A stretch of 64,000 nt of DNA from Chryseomicrobium excrementi (lineage in GTDB: Bacteria > Bacillota > Bacilli > Bacillales_A > Planococcaceae): the NCBI RefSeq assembly GCF_002798305.1, contig NZ_PCGR01000004.1, positions 124,001 through 188,000 of the forward strand. Direction: 5' to 3'. The position numbers and the translations under genes are program-made. The first letter of the stretch is position 1. Each line of letters opens with the position of its first letter. Positions 33,140 through 41,218 of the stretch are shown here, one piece after another. Under the pieces are notes generated by a model. That model had not been told where the DNA came from and made no database searches. It was given only the letters and a program-made list of their open reading frames with translations.

Positions 33140-33221
33140 CTTGTCCGCCTCGCTTTCTCTTTATACTCTTCGAGAAAATTGCTCGACTTCCTTGTGAGGT
33201 TTGTGACTGTTTGGTGAATTT

Positions 33222-33626
33222 TTACATCTCAGAAATCCATCCATCAATATCTAGCCATTGTTTAAGTAACTCTTCAAGTTCATCATTAGGGACATTTAAA
33301 AGACTTCCCCCAGAAGGATTTCCGGAAAAATTATACCAAATGTCTATGCTATCTATAGGTTCCTCGTCAAGGTCCTCGTCATAGCGATAGGCACGTATTT
33401 GAGAACGGTACTCTGATTTAAAACAATCCGATTCTGTTAATGTCTTGTCGATATCCCCATCTATATCTCTGCAGAATTCTATGTATATTTCATTTCTCTT
33501 CAAGTCTTGCTTGTAGATTTCTTTTAGGTCCTTACTAATGGCTTCCGCAAAATCTTCTTTACGACGAATAGTTACTGCAAGTTCTGAAGTGAAAAGTTTC
33601 TTCGGAATAAAACTGTACTTTTCCAT
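33222..33626 (-). CDS. hypothetical cytosolic protein (134 aa)
   Basis: Acidic protein beginning MEKYSFIPKKLFTSELAVTI with AAGGTGG upstream. Contains EFCRDIDGDIDKTLTESDCF and a C-terminal NDELEELLKQWLDIDGWISE. Base composition is visibly more AT-rich than its neighbours. It resembles small immunity or DUF proteins only in general character; no family recognised. Confidence 0.7.
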   Translation of the reverse strand: MEKYSFIPKKLFTSELAVTIRRKEDFAEAISKDLKEIYKQDLKRNEIYIEFCRDIDGDIDKTLTESDCFKSEYRSQIRAYRYDEDLDEEPIDSIDIWYNFSGNPSGGSLLNVPNDELEELLKQWLDIDGWISEM

Positions 33627-33700
33627 GAATATCCACCTTAAACGAAACTTTTTACATATTTTTCATGTATAGTTATCAAACAAGAAAGGTGTGGAAACGT

Positions 33701-33868
33701 ATGTGGATATTCTTTGGCTTTATTGCATTTGCTCTAAGTCTAGCTCTTGTCACGGATAAGAAGCGCAAAAGGAGTCGCTCGCACCACAGCCCGATCAACG
33801 CTAATGGCAAACCCGGTGAAGACAGTAACTACACGATGGGTGACAACCACTACACACACGGACTTTGA
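33701..33868 (+). CDS. small membrane protein with basic/His-rich tail (55 aa)
   Basis: Starts MWIFFGFIAFALSLALVTDK after AAAGGTGTGG; the longer frame from 33665 has no ribosome site. One membrane segment, then KKRKRSRSHHSP and a polar tail ending [13 protein letters not shown]. Its 3' end overlaps the convergent VanZ gene by 19 bp. Confidence 0.65.
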   Translation: MWIFFGFIAFALSLALVTDKKRKRSRSHHSPINANGKPGEDSNYTMGDNHYTHGL

Positions 33869-34326
33869 CGAAGAAACAACCGAGCACCGATCATAAAGAT
33901 TCCCCATCCTAGTAGAGCGCTTGGCACATTTAAGATGAAATCGTCCACATCAAAGCTCCCACGTGCTGTGAGGAGCTGGATGGTTTCGAGAATGAATAAA
34001 CAACTCACGAATACTAAAAGAAAAGGTACGAGCTTCCGTAAACGCTCGAATAGTAATGGCAAAAAGAAGCCAAATGGTGTGAAGGCAATCATATTTCCTC
34101 CAAGATTCCGCACAATGATATCCGTGTTCATCGTACCGTTTTGATACGCCTCTACATAAGAGCCGATCGTCTCGAACGGCACAAAATTACTCATGTATTG
34201 AAACTTCTCTTGGATCGAATAGGCCTGAGCCATCCCTCCAACCCGAGATACAACAAACATCAACGTCAAAAGAACGAACAGATACAAACTAAATCCGATC
34301 CAGCCAATCACTTTGCTATACTTCAT
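33850..34326 (-). CDS. VanZ family membrane protein (second copy)
   Basis: 158 residues, four membrane segments, with [20 protein letters not shown] and [20 protein letters not shown], which match the VanZ at 23491-23994. ATGA overlap with dsdA places it in that operon. Role unknown; envelope stress is a reasonable guess. Confidence 0.9.
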   Translation of the reverse strand: MKYSKVIGWIGFSLYLFVLLTLMFVVSRVGGMAQAYSIQEKFQYMSNFVPFETIGSYVEAYQNGTMNTDIIVRNLGGNMIAFTPFGFFLPLLFERLRKLVPFLLVFVSCLFILETIQLLTARGSFDVDDFILNVPSALLGWGIFMIGARLFLRQSPCV

Positions 34327-35642
34327 TCTTTTCTCCAGTCTGAATAAAGAGAAGCTGCCTTTTGCAGATACTCATTTCGCATTGGTTCTGGCACCATGCC
34401 CCCACCTGTAGCCCATACGAGATGCGTCGCTATGCTGTGCTTTCCGTGCACTTCTTCAACTTGATACGCTCCAGGCATTCCCGCAAACGCAGAAGGTTCC
34501 AGGAAAATGCCTTCCGCTTCATGGAACATGTGCATCATATGGAATAACGTCTCATCGGAAACTGTCAAACAGCCACTCATGAACGGTTTCATGACCTTCC
34601 CAACAAATCCAGAGGCTCGTCCTACAGCTAAGCCGTCCGCTTCTGTCCGATTGTCTAACCCAATATCTTCAACGGCGATCTGATCATGTAAGTCCGTAAT
34701 CAGTCCGAGCGTCATACAAGGCGAAGAGGTAGGTTCTGCAAAGTAACAATGTACAGCATCTCCAAACGCAAGCTTCAACCCAAATGCTACACCACCGGGA
34801 CCACCGCCTACTCCACATGGTAAGTAGACGTGAAGAGGATGTTCGTCATTAACTACAATCCCCTGCTCCTGTAACTGCGCTTTCAAACGAACACCCGCGA
34901 CTGCATATCCAAGGAAAAGATCAGTCGAGTTTTCATCATCGATAAAGTGACAATGCGGGTTTCCTGCCGCCTGCTCTCGTCCTCTCTCAACAGCCAGACT
35001 GTAATCTGACGCATACTCAATCACTTCAACACCTTTTTCGCGAAGCAACTCTTTCTTCCACTGCTTTGCATCCGCAGACATATGTACGGTCACATGAAAC
35101 CCTAGTTTGGCACTGATGATGCCAATGCTCAGCCCGAGATTCCCAGTAGAACCTACAGCAATCGAATAGTTCGAGAAGAAGTTGCGAAATTCGTCGGAGT
35201 CCAACTTCTCATAGTTTTCGTCCAAGTGAAGCAAGCCTGAATTAAGCGCAAGAGTCTCCGCATGTTTAATCACTTCATAAATTCCACCACGAGCTTTGAT
35301 CGATCCTGAAATCGGAAGATGGCTATCAAACTTCATGGCGAGTTGTCCTTGGAGTTCGACTTGGTAATACTCATTCAATGCTTGCTGCATCTTTGGTATG
35401 TATGCAATCTCAGATTCGATGAACCCATTTGATTCTCTAGTCTCCGGAAACGCTTTTACAAAATAGGGAGCAAAGCGGTGCAATCTGGCTTCTGCGTCTT
35501 CTACATCAATAGCTGTCAGCAATGCTGACGACAAAGCGACCTCTGCCGGCATTCTATCTTCGTTGATCCATAAGATTTCCTGCTTATTGGCAAGTGCTTT
35601 GATAATAGGAAACTCGTTTACTAACTGTTCGTGTGTGACCAT
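34323..35642 (-). CDS. dsdA: D-serine ammonia-lyase (D-serine dehydratase)
   Basis: 439 residues, the DsdA length, fold type II PLP enzyme. The lysine that binds PLP is in SGSIKARGG (about 113-121), the phosphate-binding glycines in [11 protein letters not shown]-like [11 protein letters not shown], and [14 protein letters not shown] is characteristic. It converts D-serine to pyruvate and ammonia, giving D-Ser tolerance or use as carbon source. Start at 35642 (MVTHEQL) after AGGTAGGTGG. No dsdC/dsdX neighbours; it shares an operon with membrane proteins. Confidence 0.95.
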   Translation of the reverse strand: MVTHEQLVNEFPIIKALANKQEILWINEDRMPAEVALSSALLTAIDVEDAEARLHRFAPYFVKAFPETRESNGFIESEIAYIPKMQQALNEYYQVELQGQLAMKFDSHLPISGSIKARGGIYEVIKHAETLALNSGLLHLDENYEKLDSDEFRNFFSNYSIAVGSTGNLGLSIGIISAKLGFHVTVHMSADAKQWKKELLREKGVEVIEYASDYSLAVERGREQAAGNPHCHFIDDENSTDLFLGYAVAGVRLKAQLQEQGIVVNDEHPLHVYLPCGVGGGPGGVAFGLKLAFGDAVHCYFAEPTSSPCMTLGLITDLHDQIAVEDIGLDNRTEADGLAVGRASGFVGKVMKPFMSGCLTVSDETLFHMMHMFHEAEGIFLEPSAFAGMPGAYQVEEVHGKHSIATHLVWATGGGMVPEPMRNEYLQKAASLYSDWRKE

Positions 35643-35666
35643 GAGAACCACCTACCTTCTTAGGAG

Positions 35667-36074
35667 TTATAGAAATGGAATATCGAGAAACTTTACAAAT
35701 ACAAAAATCATTAAGACCATTATAGCGGTCCCTCCAACTAAATTGACGAGATTCGCTTTATAAAGGGTTCTGTTTTCTGCATATTTCCATTCCATGAATA
35801 CTTTTAAGGGTTCAGTGAGCCATATCAAGATTACAGGTAGTAGAAACAAGCGGAAATCCGAATCGATATCTCCATTAGCGATTGCAAATGAAACACTGAG
35901 AAATGTTAGTAGAAAGGCTCCATATAGTCCGAAATGGAGGAACTTGTGGAGTCTTGAATAGTAGGTTGTAGGTTGTCTAAATGGCAATCCCCAATGTCTT
36001 GCAACTGCCCATTGTAATAATAAAATGGTCCCTACACATAGAGTTCCAATAAGCACCGCGTTCCAAGCCCCCAT
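35667..36074 (-). CDS. membrane protein, DUF4181-like
   Basis: 135 residues with four membrane segments. The stretch KVFMEWKYAENRTLYKANLV between segments resembles the EWKY motif of DUF4181 proteins. I take the ATG at 36074 (GAGGGGG 7 bp upstream); the ATG at 36089 overlaps the upstream stop as ATGA and is an alternative. Function unknown. Confidence 0.78.
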   Translation of the reverse strand: MGAWNAVLIGTLCVGTILLLQWAVARHWGLPFRQPTTYYSRLHKFLHFGLYGAFLLTFLSVSFAIANGDIDSDFRLFLLPVILIWLTEPLKVFMEWKYAENRTLYKANLVNLVGGTAIMVLMIFVFVKFLDIPFL

Positions 36075-36085
36075 TTTTATCCCCC

Positions 36086-36640
36086 TCATTCTTCCTGCAT
36101 CGGTCGCTCCTCGAAAGTTAAATCGTGAGCCAGAGCTGTTTTATAGATTGCACTTCGTTTTTCAAAATGCAGTTGTGGGCTGTCTTGAATAATGACTGCT
36201 TCTCCCGCTTTTGTGATGAACTGGTACTGGCCTGGTTCATCTAAACCGTATTCGTAAATGACCGCCTCGAAATCTTCCATAGCGTACTGTTGTTTGTCTA
36301 AATAGTCTCTCACTGTAATGTATTCAGGATGAATGATGACATAGCTAAGCGTTGAAAAAGTGAAAAATCCAATGGCTGCACTGACTAGTAGAGCACTTGC
36401 CAAATACGTATGCTTCGAACGTTTAAAAGCAAGCAACAGCAATGTCGCAATGATAAAGACGAATCCAACAGTTAGTAACAGATGATTTTTCGATGGTGCG
36501 AGCACCACAATTTGAGTGGGATCGTAAAAAAAGCTTTGAGTAATGGTAATTGGGACAAATAAAATAACGATTGGGGCAAACAGTCCGACGATAATGGCCC
36601 AAACTGTAAAGATGGCTCGAGGCGACTTTTCATGTAACAT
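36086..36640 (-). CDS. multi-pass membrane protein (184 aa)
   Basis: Four hydrophobic segments in the first 120 residues, then a soluble tail (YAMEDFEAVIYEYGLDEPGQ...FEERPMQEE). GGGAGGG is upstream. First gene of an operon leading to the DUF4181-like gene, dsdA and vanZ, behind a SigW-type promoter. No family recognised. Confidence 0.78.
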   Translation of the reverse strand: MLHEKSPRAIFTVWAIIVGLFAPIVILFVPITITQSFFYDPTQIVVLAPSKNHLLLTVGFVFIIATLLLLAFKRSKHTYLASALLVSAAIGFFTFSTLSYVIIHPEYITVRDYLDKQQYAMEDFEAVIYEYGLDEPGQYQFITKAGEAVIIQDSPQLHFEKRSAIYKTALAHDLTFEERPMQEE

Positions 36641-36673
36641 GCATTTCCCTCCCTGTATCTATATGAATTACTT

Positions 36674-36699
36674 TACGCTTAAACTCTTCAATAGTTTCA
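36674..36699 (-). promoter_or_regulatory. SigW-type ECF promoter
   Basis: Minus strand TGAAAC (36699-36694), N16, CGTA (36677-36674), 34 bp ahead of the membrane protein gene at 36640. Exact consensus match. Confidence 0.75.
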
Positions 36700-36770
36700 T
36701 AAAATGGAATTATTTTCATACCAGGATTAATCCTATTGTGAGATACTACAAGTACTAAGGGGGAGTGTTC

Positions 36771-37133
36771 ATGATTTTAGGAGTGCACCATGCACAGATT
36801 ACAATTCCATCGAGTACTGAAGATCAAGCAAAGGCCTTTTATTGCGAAGTATTGGGGTTAAAAGAATTACCCAAACCGGAATCTCTTCAAGGAAGGGGTG
36901 GGTTCTGGTTGCAGGTCGGCTCGCAAGAAGTTCATGTAGGAGCTGAGGATGGGTTTGACCGCAACTCAACGAAAGGGCATCTTGCTTATTTGGTTACAGA
37001 TATCAAGTACTGGAAAGATCGATTAGAAGCGGAATCGGTCGAAGTCCTAAGTGGTATTCCCATTCCAGGATATGACCGTTTTGAATTCCGGGATCCTTTT
37101 GGAAATCGCGTGGAGATGATTCAGAAGCTATAA
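36771..37133 (+). CDS. VOC (glyoxalase/bleomycin-resistance) family protein
   Basis: 120 residues from MILGVHHAQITIPSSTEDQA; GGGGGAG is upstream. Two beta-alpha-beta-beta-beta units; candidate metal ligands are H6/H7 (GVHHAQ), H in KGHLAYLV and E in NRVEMIQ. GYDRFEFRDPFGNRVEM is the usual VOC ending. Substrate unknown. Confidence 0.9.
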   Translation: MILGVHHAQITIPSSTEDQAKAFYCEVLGLKELPKPESLQGRGGFWLQVGSQEVHVGAEDGFDRNSTKGHLAYLVTDIKYWKDRLEAESVEVLSGIPIPGYDRFEFRDPFGNRVEMIQKL

Positions 37134-37136
37134 AAG

Positions 37137-37171
37137 TAGACCTCCTTTATTTTTGAAGGAGGTCTTTTTTT
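37137..37171 (+). terminator. intrinsic terminator
   Basis: AGACCTCCTT pairs with AAGGAGGTCT, followed by T7. Confidence 0.93.
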
Positions 37172-37176
37172 CTTTG

Positions 37177-37533
37177 CTATCGCATTATAAACAAAGTCTG
37201 TTCTACGTATTCTTGTTTTCGCTTATCTAAGATGGGCTCTCCTCGCCAATAAATCCGGACACGCTCTCCAAATTCATAAGAAGATCCTAATTTCTCGTTC
37301 ACGACGGGAAGTGCAAAAAGTTGCCCTTCTCTAGAGCGAGCCGCTTGCTTTAAAGCTTCTTCTTTCTGCTCTTCAGTTAAAGGAAAAAGTGGGTCAATTG
37401 GCAACTGAACGACCTTCACATATCCATCATCAGTTTTAACGACATAACCACTCGAAACATTTTGGCTAAATACCCACAATACAGTTGATACTAAGGCAAT
37501 AAGAACTCCGAACACTATAAATTGTAGTCTCAT
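37177..37533 (-). CDS. membrane-anchored protein, possibly DUF3221-like
   Basis: 118 residues from MRLQFIVFGVLIALVSTVLW. After the N-terminal anchor come SGYVVKTDDGYVKVVQLPID and EFGERVRIYWRGEPILDKRK, which resemble the small OB-like DUF3221 fold. GGGTGA upstream; a good promoter lies at 37565-37593. Function unknown. Confidence 0.7.
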   Translation of the reverse strand: MRLQFIVFGVLIALVSTVLWVFSQNVSSGYVVKTDDGYVKVVQLPIDPLFPLTEEQKEEALKQAARSREGQLFALPVVNEKLGSSYEFGERVRIYWRGEPILDKRKQEYVEQTLFIMR

Positions 37534-37564
37534 AGGTTCACCCATCTCCACTTAAATTAAGAAG

Positions 37565-37593
37565 AGTATATCATGACTTTCGTATTATGTGAA
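37565..37593 (-). promoter_or_regulatory. candidate SigA promoter for the 118-aa protein
   Basis: Minus strand TTCACA-N17-TATACT, each hexamer 5 of 6, 32 bp ahead of the gene. Confidence 0.6.
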
Positions 37594-37631
37594 CAGAATT
37601 TTCTTACAATTAAATCCTCCTATTAGACAAA

Positions 37632-37655
37632 ATAAAAAGGCGCAACTAAGCGCCC
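37632..37655 (-). terminator. intrinsic terminator of the 76-aa membrane protein gene
   Basis: Minus strand GGCGC-TTAGTT-GCGCC followed by T5. Confidence 0.75.
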
Positions 37656-37665
37656 AAGCTGGTAT

Positions 37666-37896
37666 CTATAGTGCGGAGATTTCCATTCCCAACACGAAAA
37701 CTCCTAGGATGACAATAAACATATAAAACAGAAATGCGCCCTTTCGCTTAGCATTCTGTGCCATGTAAGCATTGACCGCAAATAGCGCCATGATAAGTAG
37801 AGTCGATAGGATTCCGATATAAGGATTTTCTGTGAGGAAGTTTGCGATGATGCTAAGGAGAGCTAGCAAACCAATAGCTATGGATAGTTTTTGCAC
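37666..37896 (-). CDS. small three-segment membrane protein (76 aa)
   Basis: Starts at a GTG (VQKLSIAIGLLALLSIIANF) preceded by AGAGGTGG; the ATG at 37956 lies beyond the promoter. Two to three hydrophobic segments (LSTLLIMALFAVNAYMA, GAFLFYMFIVILGVFVLGM). A SigW-type promoter directly upstream suggests envelope-stress induction. Function unknown. Confidence 0.75.
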   Translation of the reverse strand: MQKLSIAIGLLALLSIIANFLTENPYIGILSTLLIMALFAVNAYMAQNAKRKGAFLFYMFIVILGVFVLGMEISAL

Positions 37897-37929
37897 GTTA
37901 GGCCACCTCTTTAGTATATATATGTTTTT

Positions 37930-37955
37930 TACGCGCGAACTAAAGAAAAGTTTCA
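37930..37955 (-). promoter_or_regulatory. SigW-type ECF promoter
   Basis: Minus strand TGAAAC (37955-37950), N16, CGTA (37933-37930), 33 bp ahead of the GTG start at 37896. Confidence 0.75.
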
Positions 37956-37975
37956 AACCCTTTGAAGCAGTTCAC

Positions 37976-38004
37976 ATGACACTATCTCGAATTCGAGCTA
38001 TACT
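37976..38004 (+). promoter_or_regulatory. promoter of the acetamidase gene overlapping an MhqR-like operator
   Basis: ATGACA-N17-TATACT. The spacer holds the palindrome TATCTCGAATTCGAGCTA (37983-38000), a near match to the MhqR box of B. subtilis (tATCTcgaAtTCgAGATa). Confidence 0.7.
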
Positions 38005-38037
38005 AAAACTGAATTTTCAGACAAGGGAGGAAACGAA

Positions 38038-39339
38038 ATGCAGAAAGCAACAGATACGCTACTGGTGAATACGTTTATCGATGGCGTCCTTGATCCGGCT
38101 AAAGAAATGCTCGGTCCCGTGCGAGACGGCGGTCATATTTTGGCCAATACCGCTCCAGGCTGTTGGGGCCCTATGATCACGCCTTGCATCCGTGGTGGAC
38201 ATGAAGTAACAAAACCAGTCTATGTAGAAGGCGCAGAGCCTGGTGATGCTATCGTCGTAAAAATCCATTCCATTCGGGTCACATCTCTAGCCACTTCTTC
38301 CGGAAACGATGCTCCAGTTGAAGGCCGTTTCTTAGGTGATCCTTTCGTAGCTGTAAAGTGCCCGGGCTGCGGAACGATGTATCCGGATACCGTGATTAAA
38401 GGGATCGGCCAAGAGGCTATTCGCTGTGCAAATTGTGATGCGGACGTCACACCTTTCGTATTTACGAATGGCTATACCGTTGGCTTCAGTCCAAACGGAG
38501 ATGTGGGCGTGACTGTTTCGAAAGAAGCTGCTGAGACGATTGCTCAAGACGGAAGACATTACATGCAAACACCGGATGCTTCTGTTCAAAATCCCATTGT
38601 GACGTTTGCTCCGCATGATTTAGTAGGTGTTGTAGCTCGAATGCGTCCGTTTCTGGGCCAGTTGGGGACAACTCCTTCTAAACCGATGCCAGACTCCCAC
38701 AACGCAGGTGACTTTGGTTCCTTCTTGGTTGGAGCGCCGCATGATTACCGCGTGACAGAAGATGAATTAAAAGAACACCGGACGGATGGCCATATGGATA
38801 TCAGTCGGGTTCGTGCAGGTGCGACTCTGATTTGTCCAGTCAAAGTCCCAGGTGGCGGTATTTATCTAGGAGACATGCATGCGATGCAAGGAGACGGGGA
38901 AATCGCAGGGCATACAGCTGATGTTTCGGGTATCGTCCATCTTCAAGTCCATGTCATCAAAAATGCGAACCTTGACGGTCCGATTTTGTTACCGAACGAA
39001 GAAGACCTTCCTTATACTGCGAAACCATTCTCTGCAGCAGAGCGTAAGAGCGCTGAAGCTATTGCGAAACAATGGAACATTGAGAAGCTTGAAGAATCTT
39101 TACCAATTTCCGTCGTGGGAACAGGATCAAATTTGAACTTAGCTACTGATAATGGATTGAACCGCGCTGCTGAACTTTTTGAAGTGACAGTACCTGAAAT
39201 CATGAATCGTACTACGATCACGGGATCTATTGAAATCGGCCGCCATCCTGGTGTGGTGACTATTACGTTCTTGGCCCCTGTTGAGTATCTGAAAAAAGCG
39301 GGGCTTTATGATGTTGTGACCGCTCATTATCGTGTATAG
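38038..39339 (+). CDS. acetamidase/formamidase family protein
   Basis: 433 residues. Family blocks include NTAPGCWGPMITPCIRGGHE (about 38-57), GRFLGDPFVAVKCPGCG, and GGGIYLGDMHAMQGDGEIAG (about 278-297), with metal-binding His and Asp. A zinc-ribbon insert CPGCG...CANCD (about 107-135) is present. It should hydrolyse formamide or a related amide to ammonia. GGGAGG precedes the ATG. Monocistronic with its own terminator. The MhqR-like operator suggests induction by quinones or other electrophiles rather than by amides. Confidence 0.9.
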   Translation: MQKATDTLLVNTFIDGVLDPAKEMLGPVRDGGHILANTAPGCWGPMITPCIRGGHEVTKPVYVEGAEPGDAIVVKIHSIRVTSLATSSGNDAPVEGRFLGDPFVAVKCPGCGTMYPDTVIKGIGQEAIRCANCDADVTPFVFTNGYTVGFSPNGDVGVTVSKEAAETIAQDGRHYMQTPDASVQNPIVTFAPHDLVGVVARMRPFLGQLGTTPSKPMPDSHNAGDFGSFLVGAPHDYRVTEDELKEHRTDGHMDISRVRAGATLICPVKVPGGGIYLGDMHAMQGDGEIAGHTADVSGIVHLQVHVIKNANLDGPILLPNEEDLPYTAKPFSAAERKSAEAIAKQWNIEKLEESLPISVVGTGSNLNLATDNGLNRAAELFEVTVPEIMNRTTITGSIEIGRHPGVVTITFLAPVEYLKKAGLYDVVTAHYRV

Positions 39340-39347
39340 AAGAGAGA

Positions 39348-39382
39348 AAAGCGTCGGGCTTTGTGCCTGACGCTTTAGTTTT
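39348..39382 (+). terminator. intrinsic terminator after the acetamidase gene
   Basis: AAAGCGTCGGGC pairs with GCCTGACGCTTT, then a T-rich tract. Confidence 0.82.
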
Positions 39383-39422
39383 GTTCATATCATTTATTAT
39401 AAAATATTATTGTCATGTTCAC

Positions 39423-39451
39423 TTGACACCAATTCAAGATTAAAGGATAAT
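39423..39451 (+). promoter_or_regulatory. SigA promoter of the XRE regulator operon
   Basis: TTGACA (39423), N17, GATAAT (39446-39451): perfect -35 and 5 of 6 at -10, 43 bp ahead of the gene. Confidence 0.8.
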
Positions 39452-39454
39452 GAA

Positions 39455-39470
39455 GTCAAGTATACTTGAC
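39455..39470. promoter_or_regulatory. 16-bp perfect palindromic operator at the XRE promoter
   Basis: GTCAAGTATACTTGAC lies 4 bp after the -10, over the expected transcription start. Half-site ACTTGAC recurs over the -35 (39421-39427). Placement fits autorepression by the XRE protein encoded just downstream. Confidence 0.7.
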
Positions 39471-39493
39471 CTCTAGAGAAATGGGGAGCTGCA

Positions 39494-39700
39494 TTGAAGA
39501 ACTCAATTAAACTGTTGAGAGAAGAGAAAAGAATCACTCAAAAACAGCTTGCTTCCCAAGTAAATGTATCTAGGCAGGCGATCAATGCCATTGAAAACGA
39601 AAAATTCGAACCCTCTATCTGGTTAGCTTATGATTTGGCAAAGTATTTCGGATTGTCTATTGAAGACCTATTTCATTTCGAGGAGAGTGACCGCAAGTGA
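39494..39700 (+). CDS. XRE-family transcriptional regulator (68 aa)
   Basis: A minimal helix-turn-helix protein: ITQKQLASQVNVSRQAINAI (about 15-34) is the HTH and the C-terminus LSIEDLFHFEESDRK closes the fold. It starts at a TTG with GGGGAG 6 bp upstream. It overlaps the membrane protein gene (GTGA), and such pairs are common Bacillota modules in which the regulator controls its partner. Confidence 0.92.
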   Translation: MKNSIKLLREEKRITQKQLASQVNVSRQAINAIENEKFEPSIWLAYDLAKYFGLSIEDLFHFEESDRK

Positions 39701-40152
39701 CATTTATTACTAATAAAGTGACAAATGCAGTATTTATTGCTCTTTTAAGTTTGGTTTACGGGGGCCTGTTCCTCTTAATTTCAGGTCATATGGAATTCTT
39801 GAGTACTTTGCCACCAAAAGCATCCGTAAATTATGGATTTTGGAATACTTGGTTAACATTTATATACGATGGTGGACTGACGATTATTGGGTATACCATT
39901 TTAGGTATCACTGTCGCAATTGGTGGCCTTTCCTTCTTTGGTTCTTATAAGAAGTTAGATGAATACCAAAGTTCTTTACTTCTAAAAGTCATCATGGTCT
40001 CTGGTTTGATCACCCTTGTAAGTTTTCCTCTACTAGTAATCAATGTACTAAGTGAGCCTCTATTTGCTATCCCATTCACGTTATTTTTTGTAGTTGTCAT
40101 CTGGCTATTTTTCCAAATTACTTATTTACTCTTTTTGATCAAACTCCGATAA
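39697..40152 (+). CDS. four-segment membrane protein co-translated with the XRE regulator
   Basis: 151 residues, GTG start overlapping the regulator stop. Four hydrophobic segments with a polar loop SYKKLDEYQSSLLLK between the second and third. No named family recognised. Tight coupling to an XRE protein suggests one functional unit. Confidence 0.8.
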   Translation: MTFITNKVTNAVFIALLSLVYGGLFLLISGHMEFLSTLPPKASVNYGFWNTWLTFIYDGGLTIIGYTILGITVAIGGLSFFGSYKKLDEYQSSLLLKVIMVSGLITLVSFPLLVINVLSEPLFAIPFTLFFVVVIWLFFQITYLLFLIKLR

Positions 40153-40164
40153 ATTCTATAAATG

Positions 40165-40212
40165 AAAACACGTAGCTTTCAGGAGGGAATTCCGAAAACT
40201 ACGTGTTTTTTA
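40165..40212. terminator. intrinsic terminator between convergent genes
   Basis: AAACACGTAG pairs with CTACGTGTTT; the inner segment adds GGAATTCC-like pairing; T6 follows. Confidence 0.88.
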
Positions 40213-40224
40213 CTTTAATCAATA

Positions 40225-40728
40225 TCATTTAATAAATTTACTCATAATGACGTCATCAACATATGTACCGTCCGCAAATTTGTATTCTTTGAGCTTTCGT
40301 CCTTCTTCGACAAATCCTAACTTTTCATAAAGAGCTATAGCTCGAGTATTGGTGGCAAAAGTGAAAAGCGATAATTTCTCAATTTCCGGATGATGCTGAG
40401 CCCAATCTTCTAAATACTGAACAAGGCCAGTGCCCAGTCCCTTACCTCGGCTCTCATCTCGAAGCATGACTCCAAATTTACCTGTGTGCCTTGTTTTGAA
40501 ACGGCCCTCTGTCTGAAATACCAACCAGCCAGCCACTTCGCCATCTTCTTCAGCCACTATTAAGAGTTCATCTGGATTGCTTTGTTTTTGCTGGATCCAT
40601 TGACGTTGCCCTTCAACGGTTTGCTTAAATTCATCAAACGTTGAGACGAAATAGATGTCTTCTTGTAAAACTTCTTTTTGAATGTGCAGCATGGCTTCTG
40701 CATCTCGAATTTCGGCTAAACGAATCAT
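40225..40728 (-). CDS. GNAT family N-acetyltransferase
   Basis: 167 residues from MIRLAEIRDAEAMLHIQKEV (GGGGGG 12 bp upstream). The acetyl-CoA loop is RDESRGKGLGTGL (about 95-107), and FATNTRAIALYEKLGFVEEG is the usual motif B region; the ending YVDDVIMSKF is like YhhY/RimJ-type enzymes. Substrate unknown. Last gene of the SigW-driven operon that starts at 41821. Confidence 0.9.
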   Translation of the reverse strand: MIRLAEIRDAEAMLHIQKEVLQEDIYFVSTFDEFKQTVEGQRQWIQQKQSNPDELLIVAEEDGEVAGWLVFQTEGRFKTRHTGKFGVMLRDESRGKGLGTGLVQYLEDWAQHHPEIEKLSLFTFATNTRAIALYEKLGFVEEGRKLKEYKFADGTYVDDVIMSKFIK

Positions 40729-40756
40729 ACGATTTTCAATCCCCCCCTTTTTAAAC

Positions 40757-41218
40757 TTATTTCCTTTCTTCAATTTCTCCTGTTTCTATATCAACTATAT
40801 ATGAAACAATTGGGTATTCTGTCCACACTAGATAAGCCGGACGTTCCATCGTTTCAGGCTCCCATAGAAGTTGTGTGTCGCTATCTAAAACGTGAACTCC
40901 GACTCGTTGTTCAACCAAATCTTCTGCTTCGCTATACGTATATTCAGGTTGAAGAACTGGTAATAGTACAATCATCAATAATGCAAGAGTGATGACGATA
41001 CCGTAATGCCCCCATATAAAGCGTGAATCTTTTTTCCACCATGACCATACCAGTGCACCAAGTAACACAAACAACAGTATGTAAGGATATAAGTAATAGC
41101 TACTTAACAAACCTACACGCTTGAAAGGAATTGAAGCATGATAAAAATACTCACTCAAGAAGAAAAGTAAAATCGCCGTGACACTATAAACTAGAATCGC
41201 TATAATTGAAGGTCTCAT
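40757..41218 (-). CDS. membrane protein with C-terminal extracytoplasmic domain (153 aa)
   Basis: Three membrane segments in the first 95 residues, then a domain with YSEAEDLVEQRVGVHVLDSD and YIVDIETGEIEER that resembles a small PepSY-type fold. ATGA overlap with the preceding gene. Function unknown. Confidence 0.75.
   Translation of the reverse strand: MRPSIIAILVYSVTAILLFFLSEYFYHASIPFKRVGLLSSYYLYPYILLFVLLGALVWSWWKKDSRFIWGHYGIVITLALLMIVLLPVLQPEYTYSEAEDLVEQRVGVHVLDSDTQLLWEPETMERPAYLVWTEYPIVSYIVDIETGEIEERK

Noticed and set aside
33222-33626. Toxin-antitoxin or polymorphic-toxin immunity gene
   Set aside because: Only size and AT-rich composition suggest it; no toxin gene adjoins.
38059-39327. 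Multiple minus-strand ORFs opposite the acetamidase gene
   Set aside because: Shadows; the + strand product matches a known family over its whole length.
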